Positions 35,200 through 47,930 of a stretch of 64,000 nucleotides of DNA are shown piece after piece. The notes below the pieces were generated by a model. That model had not been told where the DNA came from. It was given only the letters and a program-made list of their open reading frames with translations, and made no database searches. The DNA is taken from the NCBI GenBank assembly GCA_914767715.1, contig OU612067.1:27440162-27504161 (forward strand), written 5' to 3'. A program made the translations under genes and the position numbers. This DNA comes from Membranipora membranacea. Lineage: Eukaryota > Bryozoa > Gymnolaemata > Cheilostomatida > Membraniporidae. The stretch's first letter is position 1, and the number at the start of each line of letters is the position of its first letter.

Positions 35200-36190
35200 C
35201 CTCAGCAGCTGTACTGGCCACCAACACACCGCCAGTAAACCTGCCGCAGGGGACCAAGGCAACCTTCACCCCTCTGCAACTCAACAGCCCCACCTACTTT
35301 CACAGCTCTGATGCAGTGCATGGATGAGATCCCTTTAAGGCTGTTAAACTTAAAACCACTAGTTGCTACCTGCTTCCAGTCTGAAAATTCTCTGAAGCTC
35401 AGCTCATCAATGATGTACTTGGCCCCAGATTTCTTTGCAGTCTGGAAGACCTGGACCAAGTCACCAGTCCTGGTTTGCCGACCTCTGCACCCTCCGACTT
35501 ACGCTAAATGGAGGCATGCACAGAGTCGACATCCATGTGACTGTGCCCAGTCTCAAAACACTTCAGTTCAGCTTCAGCAAGATGGACTAAAGCAGCCACA
35601 ACAGCTCTTTTTATTTTGACCGAGACAGCCATCACTGTAGAAAACTATGTGACGACTGTCTGAAAGATAGGTCGAGAAGAATTTTTTCAAGCAGGTAATA
35701 ATTTCGCTGCTACCTCTTCTGTCTTCGACCTGGCTCCAACACATGCAGTAGCCCTGCTGTGTGTTCTTAACAAAAAAAACAAAGATTGTACAGCATCATT
35801 CTATTTTAAAAAAAATTGCTTGCTTGACTTCAGCTTAGGGAATGGTAATATTTACTGGAGGTCAAAGCATACCACTGTCGTCTTTGAGTTATCCTCAACA
35901 TCCAGCTGCCTGCTGAGGTAAGCCTCGTCTCTCATCATGTGTTTCCCGTACCTCTCAGTTATTCTATACTAGGCTCCCTTTGGTTAATGTACGTCACACA
36001 TAAGTCACAGCTGGAAGAAACAATAACAAAATTCAGTTATCTGGAAGGAAAGTACCATGAACACATAGTCTTCAATTCGTTAACCAACACTAAACATGGA
36101 ATGCAAAATAATCACAGAGGGTTACTTAGCAATGGAGGATGTTCAACTTACTTATCGCTCTCTGGCTTGTGAGTACCTCGGTAAGTTGAA
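35200..36190 (-). pseudogene. DDE-type transposase relic (YSDxCxxQNK family)
   Basis: Reading the minus strand from 36190: MMRDEAYLSRQLDVEDN and KTTVVCFDLQ, then a stop and ILPFPKLKSSKQFF, RGSSEIITCLKKFF, VFYSDGCLGQNKK (an acidic catalytic-type block), then after a frame change LVHLAEAELKCFETGHSHMD with VDSVHAS, and finally KKSGAKYIIDELSFREFSDW. This order of blocks is that of a large metazoan transposase-like family, for which I know no settled name, and to which the relic at 54.9-55.9 kb also belongs. Several frameshifts and stops show it is dead. Confidence 0.75.
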
Positions 36191-36803
36191 ATGCGTGCCA
36201 CTGAAAGTATAAAACCAGGTGTGGACTCCGGTTTGGCTTCAGGCTCTATAGAAGTCCGCCAGGTGAACTCCAGCAGGAAGATATTGCCGTCTGCTGGAAG
36301 TGTGGCAGCAGTGGCTCCTCATCACCTGGCTCGCCTCTATAACGAATACTGTGTCAGTTAATTTGTTACTGGGAGTGCCCCTGTTCACTCTCTTCTCCCT
36401 CACTTTATTTACGCTTTTTCGTTTGCTATTTAGTCCCTGTTTGGATAAAAGAAAATTGAACTGAATTCAGTGATAGTGTACATGAACAGCATGAAGTCAA
36501 GAACCAATTACTGTTCTATCAAAAACTAAATGGCACATATCTCGGTTTGAATGTAGTTATTAAATTTCACTCACTGCAAGGGTGCCACACCACATCGCCG
36601 TGCACACACGCACATCCCGGCTGCCATCCATAGGAAGGTAGTATCTCGCACTCTTTGTCTGAGTGTGCCTCTGCTCTGCTCTGCTGGCACACCAGACCTC
36701 TTTCTTGATCTTCTAACTTTATCCTGAAATTGAAGTTGAAAGTAAAAGATGAAAGTTACAATCAGTACCTTGCTGGGCACGGTAAACACAATTTGTCATT
36801 TAA

Positions 36804-37383
36804 AGACTTACTTTGAGGCTGCTATTTTGCATCACATCTTATTCTCTATATTTAATTCTATTATGTGAGCGATTTCCAGTTGTAAAATTCAAATATTGAG
36901 GTAGTTATGGTCACTCAAACTTTCTAGGTGACGGCAGTCAATCGGCATTAATAATAAGCGGGCAATCCGTGGGATGTCACAACGCGTCATACTTATTGTG
37001 AGTATGTTCTACTAATTCACAGATATTATGATGATGATCTAATTCAGACCTGGATGGGACTCGATCCCAGGATTTTAAATCCAGCAGGCATCGCCACTAC
37101 CATCGCGCCACTAGGGCCAGCTGTGTGAGACTGTAGACAATATAGCTCAATGTTAGCGGCGTTGCCTATTTGGCCATGTGGACCATTGTTCCATTGTGAC
37201 CGTTGTGACATCCCACAAGGATTGCTCGCTGATTCCCAATGCCAATTGAAGGTGATCACCTTGAAAGTTTGAGAGACCATAACTTCCTCATTATTTGGAT
37301 TCTAAAGCTGGAAATCGCTCACATGATAGAATAAAATATGGATAATAAGATGCGATGAAAATTAGCAGCCTCAAAGTAAATCT
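36804..37383. mobile_element. Miniature TIR element with TTAA flanks and an internal tRNA-like segment
   Basis: Inverted arms of about 190 bp begin AGACTTACTTTGAGGCTGCT (left), and the right arm reads AGATTTACTTTGAGGCTGCT on the complement. Both ends abut TTAA (36800-36803, 37384-37387). Between the arms, the minus strand at about 37120-37045 has GGGATCGAGTCCC, a box B, and GGCGCGATGGTAGTGG as a weak box A. TTAA flanks fit piggyBac-type insertion, but the terminal bases are not the usual ones, so superfamily is open. Confidence 0.75.
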
Positions 37384-38164
37384 TTAAAAGGCAAAAGTCC
37401 AAAGCAAGCAATGCAGCACAGCATGAGAGCCAATCTAGATCAATAACAAGAACTTACCTCCTTGATGTGGCTGGCATACCATCAGTGTCTACAGCAAAAA
37501 TGTTTCACAGTTTTCAATAACAGTAAGCCATACTACAGCCTATTAGTGGAACCAGTGGTACTTTTGTAAGGGATAATGAAGTGGAGCTCTTAACTTATTT
37601 ATATTCTTTAATTCATCAATCAATCCTCCCAGCCGGCAAGGTTTAGCCAGCAACCTTCTGTAGAGGTTCCCAATGGGCAGCTTTATTGTTAGCCAATATC
37701 CTCTGACATCACCTGTCTTTGATAGGTATGCCAGAGGGAGCCAGATATCCCCATTTCCCAGCAACAGATATAATTGGTTGTAGATGCTTCTGCTTTTATA
37801 CTCTATTTTCTTGCCATTGGCGGTTGCAGAAATAACTTTTCTGGACTGACAACACATAGCCAACACTCAAATATTAATGTATTTACCATCTATTAGTATG
37901 GCTCCAGCATGAGAACAGTTTACTACCCATTGTTTTCGACAGGGCTCTCAACCACTCAGGTTTAGCCCGAGTTACTCAGATTTTTGGGTTCAACTCAGGC
38001 TACTCAGGGGATTTTAGAATGTAAGCTAAAAACTCAGATTTTGCTCGTTGGCAGAGATGAATAATATATAAACAATGCTAAATGTTGCCTTACAATAATT
38101 TATGCCATATATTAATGAATGATCCGGTATTAGATTCTAGTTGTGATAAGCTATGTAAATAATA

Positions 38165-41100
38165 GGCCAGAAGCAGCTATAGCATAAGTTGTTATGTCAC
38201 GGACAATATTTGATGGCAGGATATTGATCACGTTTTATACTGGTGTATGTTCTGTAAAATTTACAGGGTGTAACCAGTTGTAGTGGTCATATTTAGAAAT
38301 TAAAAAGTGTTTTGTTTTGGCATTATATGTGTGGGGAAATAACTCCTATTCTGTGTAGTCTAAGTAATCTAATCATCAGGGAATTCCAGGTTGAAATTGC
38401 ATTGTGGGATTTGTTGACATGGCAATTAATTCACGAAGTAAACTTGTAGAGAAGTCTGCTCGTATCAGACCTCAGTTATTTAAAGTCAAAAATGCTCAGT
38501 TGTAGTTATCTCCTCCTTACTTTTCCAAAAGCTATCTCCTTCCTACAGTTTTTAATTCAGAATAACCACATTTGGTCACCTGGTTCGTTAGTCAATCAGC
38601 TAACTATTCATTTATCTTTTTCTGCAATAAACTCCAAATCTGACAAAAAATCTCCAAGTTCGTGTTTTTCTGTTTGGGCAGAACTACATTTCGACATGGT
38701 AACTCACAGAGATCTGGTTTTTTTTGGAGCATCAGTTCATCACATTATCTAAATGAGCTTTTGAGGGCATGTTTGAAATATTTTTTTAACATATTTAAAA
38801 TTGCGATTTACTTTTTCATTACGGTGTTTATTTCATCCATCAGTGCAGTGGCAATGTTGCGCAAGGCAGTGCAAAGAGCCTTATATTTGTAGTTTCTATG
38901 CCATTGTGTACAGTTTCAAACAAATTCTAATTGCCTTTTATCAAAGGAGTGGAGCAATTTACAAATGACAATGGAGATGCTATACTGAACTTAAACAAAA
39001 GAATATTTCTGTTGGTTGATATAAGTTTTCAGTATAGATTATGGTGACCCATCAGTCACCCATCAAATTCTATCAAAATGACTATAGACCTCAAAATAAT
39101 TAATATTATTAATATTCCGAAACATGGTTTGGATTTGGCTTTTTCAGTGGATACTGTTCAATGATAGCATTTTCAAACTACACCCAAATGTTTGAGCTTA
39201 AATTTTACTCGAATGTCATCCCAATATTTTCATTATTGAAAAACACTGATGTAACTATGCTGGATGTGTATAGGATTATGATAACTGTGTGTCTGGAGGG
39301 CTCACCCTTAATAGCACACATGATATTCTATGTGAAATATTATGCTGCATTTTCAGTGAGCTGGTTTCTGTATGTTCGACCTTGGTGTATTTATCACCAT
39401 TAAGGAATTGCAGTCCTGAAATAACCATTGACAGCATTCATGTTAAGGTTGAATTTGTACATTTTTTTAAAAATCGTGCCCTGGGACTGCAACAAGTTAT
39501 AATGTTGTTACTTTTGAGGATTCGGTTAGCCAAACAGGTGGGCTGCCTCAATAAACAACAAATCTGAGATGGCCTCCAAACAAAATTGGAGGCAATTCTT
39601 CACGCAGTGCATTGAAACGATCCCAGTACAATTGAGACCTCTGCTGGATGAAGATATCAGTTAGAGCAATTACAGACATTGTTTTCTCAGAGTAAATTTC
39701 CTAATCCCTCAAGAAAATCTTATTTGTAAACAATCAGTGTATTGCAGTCTCTGTGTTTCATTACAGGAAAAGAATTTGTTACTGTTGTGCCTTGTTTATC
39801 TTTTCCAAAGGATTTAAAGGCGATGTAATTTTAGAATATCAAAACCTGAGGATTACCTTTGTGTCTCAAGACTTGTTGCTTCTTATGATATTTATGTATT
39901 ATAGCTTTATTACATCAGATTAAAATTGAAGGTTGAATTAAATCAGATGTCTTGTCGCAAGCAACATCCTGGAGCATAGGCGGCAAAATTTGTTGCCTTA
40001 GTGGCCAGGCCGCAATATCTGCGCCAGGTTGCTCTCTGTTTGCAGGCAGGTCGGAGCTCACCTGGGTTCCAACCAAAGCCTAGTGCTAGATAATTTGTAA
40101 TTCCTGCTCAGTCCAAATATATTTTCCAACCAGCATTCCAAGCCCGAAACCCCAGTTCTGATACAAAAAAATTTGCCCATATTGAGTGCCCCGTTTTTTA
40201 TACCAATTTTATTGCATCTAAAATATCATATCATATTATGTTGAATCAATAGGCTCTAGTGACTGGCTACTCATATATTTACATTTTTGCAATCGACCAT
40301 GACACCTTGTCGACATTCAATTATCCACACTCTCTTTACTCAACAAAAACATGGTCCATGCTTCTAAAAAGTTATACAAGGTTGCGATCACTTCACTTTT
40401 GGTTAGCCGGGTAAACCTTCTTCCGGAAGTTATTGCACAATCAAGTAGAGGGTGCCCTGGGAGTGGGACTGCATCTATACTGCAACAAGTTATATTGTTG
40501 TTACTTTTGAGGATTCGGCCGTTAACCAAACAGGTGGGCTGCCTCAATAAACAACAAATCTGAGATGGCCTCCAAACAAAATCTGAAGCAATTCTCCACG
40601 CGGTGCATTGAAACGATCCAAGCACAATTGAGACCTAAGCTGGATGAAGATATCAGTTAGAGCAATTACAGACATTGTTTTCTAATCCCTCAAGAAAATC
40701 TTATTTGTACTGCACTGCACTGCACTGGTCACGCGGCGTAACCAGTGGATCGGGAGCAACAGGCATGCAGGCAATTGGATCAAACTTGTTTTAGGTTACA
40801 CCCTTATTTCTTTATATTCAGCACGTTATTATACCCTTGAAACACCTTTTATTTAAACTCTTAATATTTCACCCATTAAAAGCAATTTTTAGAGGAAATG
40901 AGGATATGCTGCAGCGCTGCCGCTGACATGATCGCTACAACTGGGTACACCCCTAATATTGGATTCAGCACGTTGTTCCACCCTAGAAACACCTTTTATT
41001 GAATTCTTAACATTTCACTTATTATATGCAATTTTGAGAAATATTGCGGACATGCTGCCGCAACCCGCAAGACAGTATCATACTAACTTCATAAAGATCT

Positions 41101-41455
41101 GACATTATACTTATTGAAAATTTTTAATTTGTCCTGATCTAACACGAGCAGACTTCTGCAAGTTTACTTGGTAAATAAATTGGCAAGTCAACAAAATCCC
41201 CACAATGCAGTTTCAACCTGGAATTCCCTGAAGATTAGATTAGTAATATTACACAGAATAGGAGTTATGTCCCCACACATATAATGCAAAAACAAAACAC
41301 CTTTTAATTTCTAAATATGACCACTACAACTGGGTACACCCGGTGAATTTTACAGAAGAAACATCAATGAAGTATAATATGCGATCAGTTTCCTGCCATC
41401 AAAAATTGTCCGTGCCATTTTTTATAGAGCAGTTACGGCTAGGCTGCTTCTGGCC
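38165..41455. mobile_element. Element with long terminal inverted repeats, about 3.3 kb
   Basis: The left arm 38165-38475 and right arm 41130-41455 are inverted copies, starting GGCCAGAAGCAGC and preceded by TA at both ends. Shared blocks include GGAATTCC, CTCCTATTCTGTGTA, CTACAACTGG and the ACGGACAA motif. TA target sites fit mariner or a related group. No intact transposase frame lies inside; the interior holds two direct duplications listed separately. Confidence 0.65.
39481..40710 (+). repeat. Pair of direct repeats, about 1 kb apart
   Basis: 39481-39725 and 40482-40710 share CTGCAACAAGTTATA, TGTTGTTACTTTTGAGGATT, GGTGGGCTGCCTCAATAAAC and AGAAAATCTTATTTGTA with a few substitutions and short indels. 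A second, smaller direct pair (AACACCTTTTATT context) lies at about 40820 and 40990. Confidence 0.85.
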
Positions 41456-42412
41456 TATAATACTGCACTGCCTATACAAATAATGCCTCTCACTACACTC
41501 ACTGTAATAATACTCTCACTGCACTGCCTATTCAAGTCATTTCTAAATCAATGATCAAACAATGATCACAGAGATCCCAAGAGATTATTATGGCCAAATA
41601 GAAATTGGAATTTTAGACATGTTAAAAAATTCATTTTGCAGGTGAACCGGATAAATCCAGGCAATGATTTCATTAGCATCACATTACATCAATTATGCCT
41701 TTCTACCCTGGCACCTTTAAATCAATATTTTTACAAACATCATATTTAAACATCATGGGGATACTTTTTTTTCCTGTGGCGACGGCCTTGGTTAGTCCAT
41801 ATGAATTGGTTCATCTGGATCAAATCTAAAATTATCTTTGATTATATGTTTACAAGAAATGCTCTAGGTTTTTATTGATTTACATATATCACAAACATGA
41901 AATGTTGCGAGAAAAGGATGCATATACTTCGTCAATAAAGGAACTTGCTACTAGAGTATGGAACTTGCATTTGAGGGCATCGCTCTAGAAAATTGTTTAT
42001 GATGTGATCAAGGAGTTGTCTTTAACAATTAAATTAAAAAGTTTCCTTAGTAATTTCTTGTCTATGGTACATATACTCGTGTGCAAAACAGGCAGACAAT
42101 AAATACATCAAGTACATCAACTACACAACTTTTGAACATCATGAAAGCTAATGGCTTTGAACTTAGATGCAACATTTTTCAACAACATACATTCTTTGAC
42201 TTGCTTTGCCAGCTATTCTTTGCACATAATCTTCAAATCTCAGGTGTTTCACCCGACAATATTTTGGTGCCATATCAGATGTACCCTCAGCTGTTTATGC
42301 TCAGGGGGTTTTATACCTTTAAAATACCACTATGCGACATGCTAGTATTAAAACTCAGGTTTCGAATCCTCCCAGGTTGAGAGCCCTGCTTATCCAGGGA
42401 ATAGAAAAAATT

Positions 42413-42475
42413 GAAGTGGAGCTCAGCTCCACTTCAAGAAGGGTGTTTATAACCAAGTGGAGCTGAGCTCCACTT
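42413..42475. repeat. Two adjacent palindromes with complementary centres
   Basis: GAAGTGGAGCT C AGCTCCACTTC (42413-42435) is followed 19 bp later by AAGTGGAGCT G AGCTCCACTT (42455-42475). Each folds on itself, and since the single central bases are C and G the two can also pair with each other along their whole length. Confidence 0.9.
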
Positions 42476-42519
42476 ACTCACTGTACAAAAGTACCACTGA
42501 GTGGAACATACCAAGAATA

Positions 42520-42951
42520 TCAGTCAAGACGAAGGCCAACCAATAATGCATTACCAGAGAAGTCATCGGTGTATTCAGCTTGAAGAATGTCCTGGGCTGG
42601 ATCTAGAATCTCACTGACCAAGTCCCCTTCATCATCATCTGCCTCCTGTCTTACCTCTTCCAGGTTGAAGCCTGGATCAGCATCGCTGTCATCAGGCTGT
42701 CAGTCATCTGGGAACCAAATAATGAAGGACATGGACAAATTATAACAGCAAGTACCAGGTAGAATAAAAAATCCTGTTAAACGATGCAACAGAAATACGT
42801 TAATCAAGAGCTTACTTACTAGTACTTTGAATTTTTAAATGTTTTCGAGTGTCAATAATATTAATTTATTGTCATGATGACTTACCTACAACAGACTCTG
42901 AGGGCATCGGTTTCACTCTTTTTCGAAGGCTCTACATCAAATTCTGACAAC
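42520..42951 (-). CDS. Two possible 3' exons of an unrecognised acidic protein
   Basis: Exon 42951-42886 (acceptor GCTACAG, donor GTAAGT) reads LSEFDVEPSKKSETDALRVC. Exon 42696-42520 reads PDDSDADPGFNLEEVRQEAD, LVSEILDPAQDILQAEY and ends GLRLD with a TGA stop. Composition is clearly protein-like and acidic, but the phases of the two exons do not agree (2 versus 0), so one boundary is wrong or the gene is damaged. A further coding-like scrap, LAVRNMVKERHRSECHS, is at about 43090-43150. Family unknown. Confidence 0.4.
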
Positions 42952-43149
42952 CTGTAGCAAAAGAAGCAGGTATCAGATCACAGTAAAGATTGAGCATTTT
43001 TCAAGATTTGCTTGGCAACATCTTAAGTAATATATTGTATGGAGTATTGACAATGATGCAAATTTTTAAAGTCTAGGTGGCGTAACTAGGAAACAGATAT
43101 CGAATGACACTCACTGCGGTGTCTTTCCTTCACCATGTTACGCACCGCG

Positions 43150-45330
43150 AGCTTGTCAGTGGGCGTACTTGCTCTTTATGTTGTGGCTTCAGATTCTTGA
43201 GACTGGGTCTGCCTGCCCCAGGCTCCTGATGATGATGATATTGCTGCTAAAAGACAAACATTGAACATCATAACACCAGCAACTTTGAAGCTCAACGTGC
43301 ACTCATTTAAAGTGATTGTAAAGGAACAGGGTTCTTGGTATCATTTTTGAGCTTGAAATGAGATTAAGACAGCTATCACACATGCATTTGCATGAAAAAT
43401 AAGTCTTCAGGGTTACTTGGTCTTGTAGGTTTTGGGGTTATAAGTTAACACTATTGAGTTGCCTACTCATGCACAGCCCAACTTGTCCAGGCGATTTGTA
43501 ATGAGCCTATTATGGGGGAAATACAGTAATATTAGTGACTATTGTGGTCAGATAACAACTTTTGCAAATACATGACAAAGTCACTCACAAGTCGGTCGAT
43601 GACATTAAAGTTCAAATTTAATGAGTTGAGACCGCTAATCAAAACAACCTTCATTTCTGTTATGAGCCCATGTTGAAGAAGAGATTAGAAGAACCACTGC
43701 ACCAAAGATTATAAATACTGACTGTACATTACAATCAATGACTATGACCCATTCCCTGTCCACAGCTTTTCAAGCGAGTGATTTTCATTTCATACCGCTG
43801 CGCTTGTTTGCTCTGTTTAAATAAGATTACACTGGAGCAATGGATTCTTCCTGCTGACAAAGCCTTGCTTATTTCAGATTTACCTAAAAATGGTCCATAC
43901 AATGCTTTATGGTTATACTCACTCCATCAAGAGTTAACCAGGGGAAGGCAATTTTTAATTTTTTCATGATCTGTACTACTCACCCTTGTAACATTCATTA
44001 TTTGTCAATCTTGAATAATCTCGGCATTGAATAAGAGTGATAACAATGATTGATGGTAAAAATTAACTAAGCAATGCCAAGATTAAAATTATTTTCCTAT
44101 GTAGTTGAGAATTTCTGCATTTCTGAATATCTCCATTGTTGATTATAGTCCCAAAAAAAAGCTTGCAGGTAAAAAGTCAAATGAATTATTTTAGCAAATT
44201 GAGAGCAGCTAACTCCAAATTTATACAGCCTATTGTTTTTTATATGAGTTTGAAGCCACATGAAAAGTATATAAAAGTGGTTCAATAATGTGAGTGGCAC
44301 TTGGGTGAGTTGGGGGAGTCTATTTTACATACCCATGCAGAAAACTTCATTCAGTCAAATGAATTTAAGCTTTATATATACCACTTTCCCATCCCCATAT
44401 CAATCCTTGACCCAGTATAGTAACAAATCTTGCGATAATATCTAACACTAGCCCCCCAAATAAGATCCATACTGATGAAATAACTCAAAAACTCGACAGA
44501 TTAATTTCCTATGTGACTGATGTGTGCTTTGACATAGGTTCTCATATGGCATGCTGCACTCAGTCAGTAATATTGATAGTCTATGTTTAGATGTGCTGAG
44601 TATCTGTGATGCACAGATGGACAAGATCTTACGTAAAATAATATAGAAAGTTTCTCAAGGTATTCCACTGCTTACACGATAATCGATACTCCTCTCTTTA
44701 GGAGGCAGTCAAATTCATTTACATTTTTCATCACCCTGTAGTCCGAAATAACTAGATGACAATTTCATTTACTTCAATTCACTTTGTGACTTATAAATTC
44801 CAGTTTTTGATGTAAACAACAAAGTTTACCCGAGAAAATCTTTTGAGTCCAAACATCAGAATATTTTCAAAAATTGTTGTAAAGATTCTCAAAATTTTAA
44901 ATCACTCAGTATTATTCATCGCATGCTTTGGATTTTAACATCATCCTAATGCCTGAAATGTCGAGATTTAAAAACAAATTATTTTAGATTATTGTGCAAA
45001 TTAGAAAAACATTCAGTCTACATGTGTAAATTTTGTATCTTCCATTGAAATTCTATTGAAAGCCACTAATCATAAAGCATAACGGCTGAAGACAGAGTTT
45101 GATCGGAATGTCATATCTTAGTATTTATAATCTTCAATACAATCCATGTAGCCACAATCTCCTTTATTCATCAAATAAATATAAACAAAACCTTGAAATC
45201 ATTTAGCGATGTATTGATCTGCCTTTATATTGCCAATTTCTATCTGAACAGTAACCATGGTTAACAGAAAATGTTGTATCTGTCAAAGCACTGTGGGTTA
45301 TTTCAAGTGGCCGAAATCATACAGATTTAA
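43150..45330. other. No gene seen
   Basis: AT-rich sequence without supported exons or repeats. Confidence 0.4.
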
Positions 45331-45332
45331 AC

Positions 45333-45560
45333 TTAGTGGTGTGACCAATGAACTAAGTTCATTGGTGTGACTACCTCAGGGACATTTTCCCTATGATAAT
45401 CACATGGACTCGACGTCGATTTGCTACAATTGCCTCCTGAATGATATTCAATCTCACTCTCACTGAATCTGTTAATCTCCCTATAATTTTCACTCTCGCT
45501 GTCGGATGAGCTAGAGTTGTAATTTTTGCCGTGCTTGATTTCGATCGTTTGCTTTGCCAT
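45333..45560 (-). CDS. Short Ser/Glu-rich open frame, doubtful
   Basis: MAKQTIEIKHGKNYNSSSSD and SESENYREINRFSESEIEYH run for 75 codons to a stop. The serine-rich acidic start resembles N-terminal exons of transposon genes, but nothing downstream confirms it. A perfect palindrome, ACCAATGAACT A AGTTCATTGGT (45344-45366), overlaps its 3' end. Confidence 0.3.
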   Translation of the reverse strand: MAKQTIEIKHGKNYNSSSSDSESENYREINRFSESEIEYHSGGNCSKSTSSPCDYHRENVPEVVTPMNLVHWSHH

Positions 45561-45761
45561 TCAATTATGAAATTTTATACACTATCCCATTTTGCCAGCT
45601 AAGCCACATAACATGGGACAGATTAACTTTGCATTGTATTCACTCATTCATTCAATAGATAAATTCTGTGTGGTTTAATATTGTACGCAGGGAATATCAA
45701 AACCACTGTGTCATAACAAAAAGTCTTATTTACGAGATACTGTATATTCCCATTATAATCT

Positions 45762-45837
45762 AAGGTACTAAAAAGGTACTATTTTCTACAAGTGATCACA
45801 ACTCCAAAGGAGAAAAATAGTACCTTTTTAGTACCTT
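45762..45837. repeat. Miniature inverted repeat, 76 bp
   Basis: AAGGTACTAAAAAGGTACTA and its complement TAGTACCTTTTTAGTACCTT face each other across a 23-bp loop. This is probably a very short fold-back element. Confidence 0.85.
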
Positions 45838-46850
45838 CTCATCCCATAATTCTTAACTGGGCCACAGGCTGCTTTTGGACATAGGATAATGTTCTAAACT
45901 AGACTGAGAGCTCTAGAATGATACCAAAAACCTGTTTCCTTTACAAGCACTTTAACTCACAGATTTGCATTCAACAAAGTACTGAAGGAATCAACTTACT
46001 TTTTCTACGCCGTCTCAGCCCACAAGTGCACCTCTTTGCATACAAAAGCACCGCATTTCTATAGCGGTAATGTCAAAGACCGATCCGAATATCAACATAT
46101 CATATACTGTTGGAAAGCTGCCGAGCTACTGAAAATGAATACCTGAACAAAAACTTGATTCTATGACGTTGTGTCATTAAAGGGAGGAAATGAGGCAGAA
46201 AACGCTGTTTTTGTCAAAGCTGATGGAGGAGTCAAATTAATTGCAAGAAATTTCAAAACAGGTGGAATGTATACTTTTTACGTCACGCCATACAACGCAT
46301 ATTTTTTGGTGAAGCGGTGAAAATATGTGAAATTTCAATCATTAATTCAGAACAGATCATAGGCTCGGAACAAAATTAATTATGATTGTCCCATAGAGTA
46401 CACTTCAAATGTCATACATATTGACTTTCAACAAATTAGCTTGCATATTGCGAAAACAGTAGACTCTCGAATACAGCTAATATATTTTTTGCAACTTTTG
46501 CATAACATCAAATGTGCTGTCCAAATGACCATTATCGTGGCCAAATAAACAAAGATTAGCACACCGTGAATTAGTGCTGTCACGATATGATTCATATCGG
46601 CAATACCTAATCGATCACACCTCATAATCGCTGACTTAGCAAGGTGACAGCTAAAAGTCGATTGACCACGATTAATTCATATGGCATGGTTGCCCCGATT
46701 ACTAAGGTGTGTAGTGTAATAGTAGGATCATTGCCCATTTTGATGCGCCTGAATTATTATTAGCATCAGCACCAGAAGGAAACAAAATTTAAATACTTTA
46801 ACTCTACACCTTCAGCTGGTTAGATTACAAATATACATTAGTTTACCATC

Positions 46851-47187
46851 ATGCCATCTAGATCAGACATGAGTAATTTTTTTGAAAAATTGGAGAGAGT
46901 AAATGCAAAAACTGACATGGTGCAGTGCAGAATCTGCAAGCTTAAAAAGCCTCAAAAAGATGGCAACACAACTAACATGAGGGCCCACATGGCTAAATAT
47001 CACTCTAAAGAAAATGCACAGTATAAAATGTCATCAGCAAACAGTTACAGTGATGAGACATTAGATGATAGTGGTGGGGATGAGGATCAGGGGTCAAGGG
47101 GAGCAGGAAGCAGCAGCAAGTGCCAGGACAGGTGTTTGCCAGTCTACAATGTCCAAGTCATCCTATTTCAAACAGAGTCAGACCCAG
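46851..47187 (+). CDS. BED zinc-finger exon of a hAT transposase (ZBED-like)
   Basis: MPSRSDMSNFFEKLERVNAK is followed by MVQCRICKLKKPQKDGNTTN and MRAHMAKYH: C-x2-C, then the H-x4-H pattern typical of BED fingers, at about residues 24-51. A Ser/Asp-rich linker follows. The exon ends in phase 1 at GACCCAG/GTAAGT. BED fingers bind transposon ends or promoters. The catalytic core is not found nearby, but a matching C-terminal dimerisation segment occurs at 53.3 kb, so this may be the first exon of one interrupted copy. Confidence 0.8.
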
Positions 47188-47571
47188 GTAAGTCCGTACT
47201 GTATCCTTGCTTGCTATTATCATACTTGTGAATTATTGGTATGATATGATGATGATGTGTTTTACTGGTGAGAAGCGCAGTGATACTCTACTGCCAACTT
47301 CCCGATGCCAACTACGATGATCAGTAAATTTAATTGGTTTTAAACTTAATTTAAGCATAATATGTTGTCTGTCCTGTCAGCAGACAGATGTTTGTCTGCG
47401 CTTTACCACCAGAATTAAAGCCTTTCTTTTTGCGTGCTTTCTCATCTGTGGTGACCCGATGACTTGTGTATGAAACTGTGAATGTTGCTGGTTTAAATAA
47501 TATTGGCTTTCCTACCAATAGACAAAAATAATTCACCTGTCAGCATTAGTTTATGCCATATTCGTTTCTAG

Positions 47572-47930
47572 GAGACACCATGAAGGACCTGCTGGCCACA
47601 ACTCTGCGAGGCCAGGCAGCAAAGAAAAGAGAAACTCTGGTTTTGAAGGTACCACCCCGAACAGTGTGTAACAAGGCCTTCAACACCATGACGATACACA
47701 ATGGCAGCTATTATGTGGTATATCCTACTGGCCAGGTCTTTCCTTTCAAGTGCCCACTCCACATGTGGATGTTTTTGGTGAAATCTGTATTCGTGTTTGA
47801 CTCAAACTATGAGACAGCCCATCATGAGGCTATTGGGCTATTTTTTGAGATCCTTTCAAATATTCCCAAAAAGATGCTGACACCTGTGAAAGCACATAAA
47901 TTAAAGATGCTGAGAGACCGGGCAATATAA
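47572..47930 (+). CDS. Open copy of the repeat-family terminal exon (MKDLL module)
   Basis: After the acceptor CGTTTCTAG the frame reads GDTMKDLLATTLRGQAAKKR, VCNKAFNTMTIHNGSYYVVY, GQVFPFKCPLHMWMFLVKSV and SNIPKKMLTPVKAHKLKMLR, with a stop after RDRAI. It has no internal stop, unlike its relative at 1964-2268. It looks like the last exon of a longer gene. The partner exons are not identified. Function unknown. Confidence 0.6.
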
